A DNA stretch of 10,001 nt. Source: Gemmatimonadota bacterium. GTDB lineage: Bacteria; Gemmatimonadota; Gemmatimonadetes; Gemmatimonadales; Gemmatimonadaceae. The first letter of the stretch is position 1; each line of letters begins with the position of its first letter. Positions 7,025 through 10,001 of this stretch are shown piece by piece. Location: NCBI GenBank assembly GCA_003222065.1, contig QHUV01000162.1, positions 1-10,001 on the forward strand. Reading direction: 5' to 3'. Below the pieces are notes generated by a model that worked only from the letters and a program-made list of their open reading frames with translations, had not been told where the DNA came from and searched no databases. The position numbers and the translations under genes were made by a program.

Positions 7025-7996
7025 GTGCCCTCGATCAATCGCCGCGACTTTCTGCTCTCGTCAGGCAGTTGCGCCGCCCACTTGGCGCTCGCGGCTTCCG
7101 TCATGCCCGCGATCGCTCGTGCACGCTGGACGCAGCCGTTAGGCACGCTTGTGAGTCGCGAACCTTTCGGCAACCTCGAGCGCATCGCCGACGGTGTGTG
7201 GGCGCTCATCTCGACCCCGCTCACCGGCGACCGCACGACGATCTCGAATGGTGGCCTCATTGTCGGCCGCAACGCGGTGCTGGCGGTCGAGGGATTCAAT
7301 CAACCACAGGGCGCGCAATGGCTCGCTGCGAAGGCTCGTGCGCTTACGGGCCGGTGGCCGACGCACGTCGCGATCACGCACTATCACGCCGATCACGCGA
7401 ATGGGGTCGCCGGGTACCTCGCCGGTGACGAGCGTCCCGAGCTGCACGCCACCAGGCGCACCCACGACCTCGTCGTCGAGCGCAACCAACCGGCGGACCC
7501 GTCGCGCGTCGCGGCGATCGACAAAGCAGCGTTCATCAGCGCCGATCAGCCGTCGACGCTCGACCTCGGCGGACGCGTCGTTCGCGTCGTGCCCAGACGC
7601 GGCCACACCGAGAGCGACGTCTCCATCGAGCTCGACGACCCGAGCATCGTCTTCTGCGGAGATCTGTTCTGGAATGCGATGTTCCCGAACTACGTCGACG
7701 CGATCCCGATACAGCTCGGGCAATCGGTGCGCGCGCTTCGGCGGACGCGCGACACCGTGTACGTGCCCGGCCACGGCGCCCTCGGCAAGCAATCCGAGTA
7801 TGACCGGTACGTGAGCATGATCGACGAAGTCGAACGGGCCGCGCGCGCGGCAAACGCGAAAGGCTTGACGCCGGCCGAGGCTGCGGCCGGCTTCAGCCTG
7901 CCGGCGTCGTTAGGCGAGTGGACACTCTTCAGCAAGGCGTTCTACGAGCGGGCGTTCACCGCCTGGTACCGCGAACTTGGCGCAAAACAGGGGTGA
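7025..7996 (+). CDS. Tat-exported metallo-beta-lactamase-fold hydrolase
   Basis: A 323-residue metallo-beta-lactamase superfamily protein. The GTG start at 7025 is supported by AAGGA at 7014-7018, 6 nt upstream. The N-terminus has a twin-arginine signal (NRRDFLLSSG, residues 5-14) followed by a hydrophobic stretch and a possible AIARA cleavage site near residue 33, so it should be exported folded with its metals. Metal ligands are complete: HYHADH at 119-124 (His119, His121, Asp123, His124), His194 in RRGHTESD, Asp213 in CGDLFWN and His250 in PGHG. The HxHxDH motif and the late PGHG fit a general two-zinc hydrolase of the SoxH or quinoprotein-relay-like group; the substrate is unknown and antibiotic hydrolysis should not be assumed. 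Two CGTTAGGC octamers lie in frame and each gives a TTA leucine codon (7139, 7910). It converges on the histidine kinase across a palindromic gap. Confidence 0.88.
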   Translation: MPSINRRDFLLSSGSCAAHLALAASVMPAIARARWTQPLGTLVSREPFGNLERIADGVWALISTPLTGDRTTISNGGLIVGRNAVLAVEGFNQPQGAQWLAAKARALTGRWPTHVAITHYHADHANGVAGYLAGDERPELHATRRTHDLVVERNQPADPSRVAAIDKAAFISADQPSTLDLGGRVVRVVPRRGHTESDVSIELDDPSIVFCGDLFWNAMFPNYVDAIPIQLGQSVRALRRTRDTVYVPGHGALGKQSEYDRYVSMIDEVERAARAANAKGLTPAEAAAGFSLPASLGEWTLFSKAFYERAFTAWYRELGAKQG

Positions 7997-8046
7997 GTAC
8001 TCGGCTCCTTAATTCACGGCACGCTAGCTGACATCTCACCCACGAG

Positions 8047-8198
8047 AGCGAGCCCAGTTTCGAGAGGACAGCAACGAGCAGCGAGCTTTGAGACTGAAGG
8101 GTTAGGAATACGAGTTAGGGCTAGCCCTCTTAGTCATTCCCAACCTTTTCAACTCAAGGCTCCGATCTCACAGCTTCCTCCTCGAAACTGGGCTCGCT
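8047..8198. repeat. 152-bp imperfect palindrome in a convergent gap
   Basis: The two 76-nt halves are inverted copies: the outer 18 bp match perfectly (AGCGAGCCCAGTTTCGAG at 8047-8064 and its complement at 8181-8198), and about 51 of 76 positions pair without gaps by my hand alignment. The dyad axis falls between 8122 and 8123 inside GGGCTAGCCC, so there is essentially no loop. It occupies most of the 246-bp gap between the MBL stop (7996) and the kinase stop (8243), where it could fold in both transcripts. It could be a two-way terminator, a MITE-like element or a structured RNA; no flanking direct repeat is obvious and it encodes no protein. Confidence 0.85.
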
Positions 8199-8242
8199 GT
8201 ACCGGGTGCGATACCGAAGCGGCGCGCCGACGGAGCAGTGGC

Positions 8243-9757
8243 CTAACGACTCGACGCGCGTGGCAACGTCAGCGTGAACGTCGATCCGACTCCGAGTGTA
8301 CTCGCGACGGATAGCTCACCCCCCATCCCGCGCGCCAGATCGCGGCTGATCGCCAACCCGAGCCCGACGCCGTCGCGCGTGCGGGTGTACTGCGAATCGA
8401 CCTGCACGAACGGATCGAAGATCAGGGAGAGCTTGTCGGGCGGAATGCCGACGCCGGTGTCGCGCACATGGAGCCGCGCGAGCTCGCCGGCCACTTCTGT
8501 TTCGACTTTGATCTCGCCGCCGCGGTCGGTAAACTTCGCCGCGTTCGTCAGCAGGTTCAGCATGATCTGCTGCAGCTTCTCGCCGTCGGCGCGCAAGACG
8601 AGCGTCGCGTCGCACGCGGCGTAGCTGTACCGCAGCCCCCTCGCTTGCATCTGCGGGAAGACGAGCGCTTCGGCCGCGCGCACCATCGCATCGAGCGGCA
8701 CGTCGGTCAACGCATACCGGACATTGCCGGTCTCGAGGCGGGCATAGTTTAGTACTTGATTAATTAGCCCGAGGAGATGACGCTGGCTGCGCTGGATACG
8801 CTCCAGCGCCTCGCGCTGTCCCGTCGACACGGGCCCTTGCACGCCGATCTCCATCAGCTCGGCGTAGCCGGCGATGGCGTTGAGTGGCGTGCGCAGCTCG
8901 TGGCTCATGATCGCGAGAAACTCGCTCTTGGCGCGATTCGCTTGTTCGGCCAAACGCCGGGCCTGTTCCGCTTCACTCCGCGCCGAGCGCTCGGCGCTGA
9001 GGAGTCGCTCCCGCTCACTGAGCGCCGTACGCAGCGTCGCCTCGAGCTGTTCACGACGCCGGACCTCCGATTCGAGCGCCTGCGCACGCTGCTGCAGCAG
9101 ACTGATCTCGACCAGTCGCGAGCTCTCGTCGCGCTCGACGTACCGTTCCGTCGGTACGACGTGCGTGTGCTCGGCGCAGATCGCGGAGAAGATCGCCGCG
9201 TCTGCCGCGTCGTCGAACCGCTCGAGGCCGTAGCCGCACAACAACGAAAACTCGTGCGTATCCGAGAGCCTGTTCCAGAGCGACTCCAGCGCGAGCGCGC
9301 CGCCTCCGTTCCCCTCGCACCAGAGCAGATTGACCATCTCGCCATAGGCGCGGACCCTTCCGGCTCCGGGACGCCGTCGCGCCGCCTCGAACAAGGGTGC
9401 AATCGTAGCGGTGAAACGCGTGCCGTCCGGATTGCCGTTCAGCATGAAGGACTGCAACGTCGTGTGCGCGTCCAGTTCGGTCAGCATGCCTCTCGCACGG
9501 ATCGACGCGAGATCGACACCTCGCGCCGTCAGCTCGCCGGCAATGCCGTCGCGATGCTCGGGCGTGGCAATAATGATCCCCGGCTCATTCGCTTTGAGAC
9601 CGGCGTGGAGATAGTCGCTCACGGAGCGAACCAGAAACTCGGCGCTCTCGTAGAATTGCACCGCGTGGCGGTGGGGATTAGCGTCAACGATCGAAAGGCC
9701 ACCGCCCCGACGCGGCTTCGCGCCTTCAGTGGTCTTTCGCGAGCTGGACAATCGCAT
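8243..9757 (-). CDS. cytoplasmic MEDS-domain sensor histidine kinase
   Basis: A 504-residue histidine kinase with no membrane segment. Residues about 28-205 form a MEDS (DcmR-type sensory) domain: HAVQFYESAEFLVRSVSDYL, a GIIIATPEHRDGI segment, RVRAYGEMVNLLWCEGN, and LLCGYGLERF. This domain is found in bacterial and archaeal sensors that are thought to bind small ligands such as halogenated or one-carbon compounds. A coiled coil follows at about 208-275 (RREQLEATLRTALSERERLL). HisKA has phospho-acceptor His286 in MSHELRTPLN. The HATPase domain has an N-box at 401-410 (NLLTNAAKFT), DTGVGIP at 433-439, an F-box FDPF at 447-450 and a G2 box GVGLGL at 463-468, so it should be active. No response regulator is nearby, so it is an orphan in this window. 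The start is ATG at 9757 with GAGG about 10 nt upstream; the TAG stop lies inside a CGTTAGGC octamer. Confidence 0.9.
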   Translation of the reverse strand: MRLSSSRKTTEGAKPRRGGGLSIVDANPHRHAVQFYESAEFLVRSVSDYLHAGLKANEPGIIIATPEHRDGIAGELTARGVDLASIRARGMLTELDAHTTLQSFMLNGNPDGTRFTATIAPLFEAARRRPGAGRVRAYGEMVNLLWCEGNGGGALALESLWNRLSDTHEFSLLCGYGLERFDDAADAAIFSAICAEHTHVVPTERYVERDESSRLVEISLLQQRAQALESEVRRREQLEATLRTALSERERLLSAERSARSEAEQARRLAEQANRAKSEFLAIMSHELRTPLNAIAGYAELMEIGVQGPVSTGQREALERIQRSQRHLLGLINQVLNYARLETGNVRYALTDVPLDAMVRAAEALVFPQMQARGLRYSYAACDATLVLRADGEKLQQIMLNLLTNAAKFTDRGGEIKVETEVAGELARLHVRDTGVGIPPDKLSLIFDPFVQVDSQYTRTRDGVGLGLAISRDLARGMGGELSVASTLGVGSTFTLTLPRASSR

Positions 9758-9772
9758 TGTGCTTTACCCTCG

Positions 9773-9800
9773 ATAACGGGCCGGGCAGAGCGTCCGTTAT
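9773..9800. promoter_or_regulatory. short inverted repeat upstream of the kinase gene
   Basis: ATAACGG (9773-9779) and CCGTTAT (9794-9800) are perfect inverted 7-mers separated by 14 nt, 16 bp upstream of the kinase ATG. The position suits an operator, but a 7-bp pair can arise by chance. Confidence 0.2.
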
Positions 9801-9970
9801 GGAAATCTTCTACCGGAACCGTCTAACGACTGGGCCCGGTTTGATGTGTCGGAGAACCTATGGACGACCTAACTGCAAATCCATGGCCGACGATGGAGTG
9901 CGCTTATGACCTGGGAACCCCGGGCGACTCGACACCGTTTCAGAGGGTGACACGAGCAAAAGGAAAACCC

Positions 9971-10001
9971 ATGATTACAAGCTTTGTAAAAAGCGGCGCC
10001 G
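9971..10001 (+). CDS. start of a plus-strand gene truncated by the window end
   Basis: An ATG at 9971 follows AAAAGGAA (9957-9964) at good spacing and opens MITSFVKSGA before the window ends. The beginning could be the n-region of a signal peptide, but too little is visible to name a product. The same frame is open back to an ATG at 9860 that has GGAG 5 nt upstream; the intervening 37 codons use codons atypical for the neighbours (CTA, ACT, AAT), so the later start is preferred. It is divergent from the histidine kinase. Confidence 0.4.
   Translation, partial: MITSFVKSGA

Larger units (their letters stand above)
10..8248. repeat. nine dispersed copies of octamer CGTTAGGC
   Basis: Perfect plus-strand copies start at 10, 418, 3313, 3802, 4085, 5729, 7137 and 7908; one minus-strand copy lies at 8241-8248. 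A near match, GTCTAACG, ends at 9828. Copies lie inside genes on both strands, over two stop codons (3804-3806 and 8243-8245) and between genes. With about 65% G+C, roughly 0.4 copies would be expected on both strands. Confidence 0.9.

Noticed and set aside
7025..7996. Antibiotic-resistance beta-lactamase
   Set aside because: The metal site is shared by the whole superfamily, and nothing in the sequence points specifically to beta-lactam hydrolysis.
10..8248. CGTTAGGC copies read as integron attC core sites (GTTRRRY)
   Set aside because: The heptamer fits an attC R' core, but no copy has an RYYYAAC partner with the right spacing and inner L boxes, most copies are inside conserved gene cores, and no integrase or cassette layout is present.

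Overview
The window is GC-rich bacterial chromosome (about 65% G+C by eye) with densely packed ordinary housekeeping and accessory genes. The GC content, the gene types (DUF4159 protein, GH15 with glucose dehydrogenase, MEDS-type histidine kinase) and the scattered GTCATCCTGAG-type repeats fit an environmental phylum such as Gemmatimonadota or a relative. That placement is inference; there is no rRNA or other marker gene here. No phage, transposase, CRISPR, tRNA or rRNA gene is visible.

Layout, left to right. At 95-718 (+) is a GrpB/UPF0157 nucleotidyltransferase-like protein with a half TfoX-C helix-hairpin-helix segment at its N-terminus. It converges on a minus-strand series that in transcription order reads tatA (5990-5754), a four-zinc-ribbon protein (5659-4934), an MDR-family glucose 1-dehydrogenase (4856-3804), a GH15 glucoamylase/trehalase-like hydrolase (3795-1969) and a YihY/BrkB membrane protein (1748-759). 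The dehydrogenase and the hydrolase are 8 bp apart and probably form one operon that frees glucose and oxidises it to gluconolactone. Divergent from tatA are a DUF4159 protein (6149-6967, +) and a metallo-beta-lactamase-fold hydrolase with a twin-arginine signal (7025-7996, +). The latter is a likely client of the Tat system whose TatA is encoded next door. A cytoplasmic MEDS-HisKA-HATPase histidine kinase (9757-8243, -) converges on it, and a new plus-strand gene appears to start at about 9971 and run off the window.

The most interesting signals are in the DNA rather than the proteins. (1) The octamer CGTTAGGC occurs nine times, against roughly 0.4 expected on both strands; eight copies lie on the plus strand regardless of gene direction. 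(2) Two copies of a REP-like repeat end in the same 20-bp segment, and each supplies the last two codons and the stop codon (TCA TCC TGA) of an unrelated gene. (3) A loop-free 152-bp imperfect palindrome fills the convergent gap at 8047-8198. (4) A 200-bp island of nested hairpins lies at 1779-1978. I see no complete new defence or biosynthetic system.
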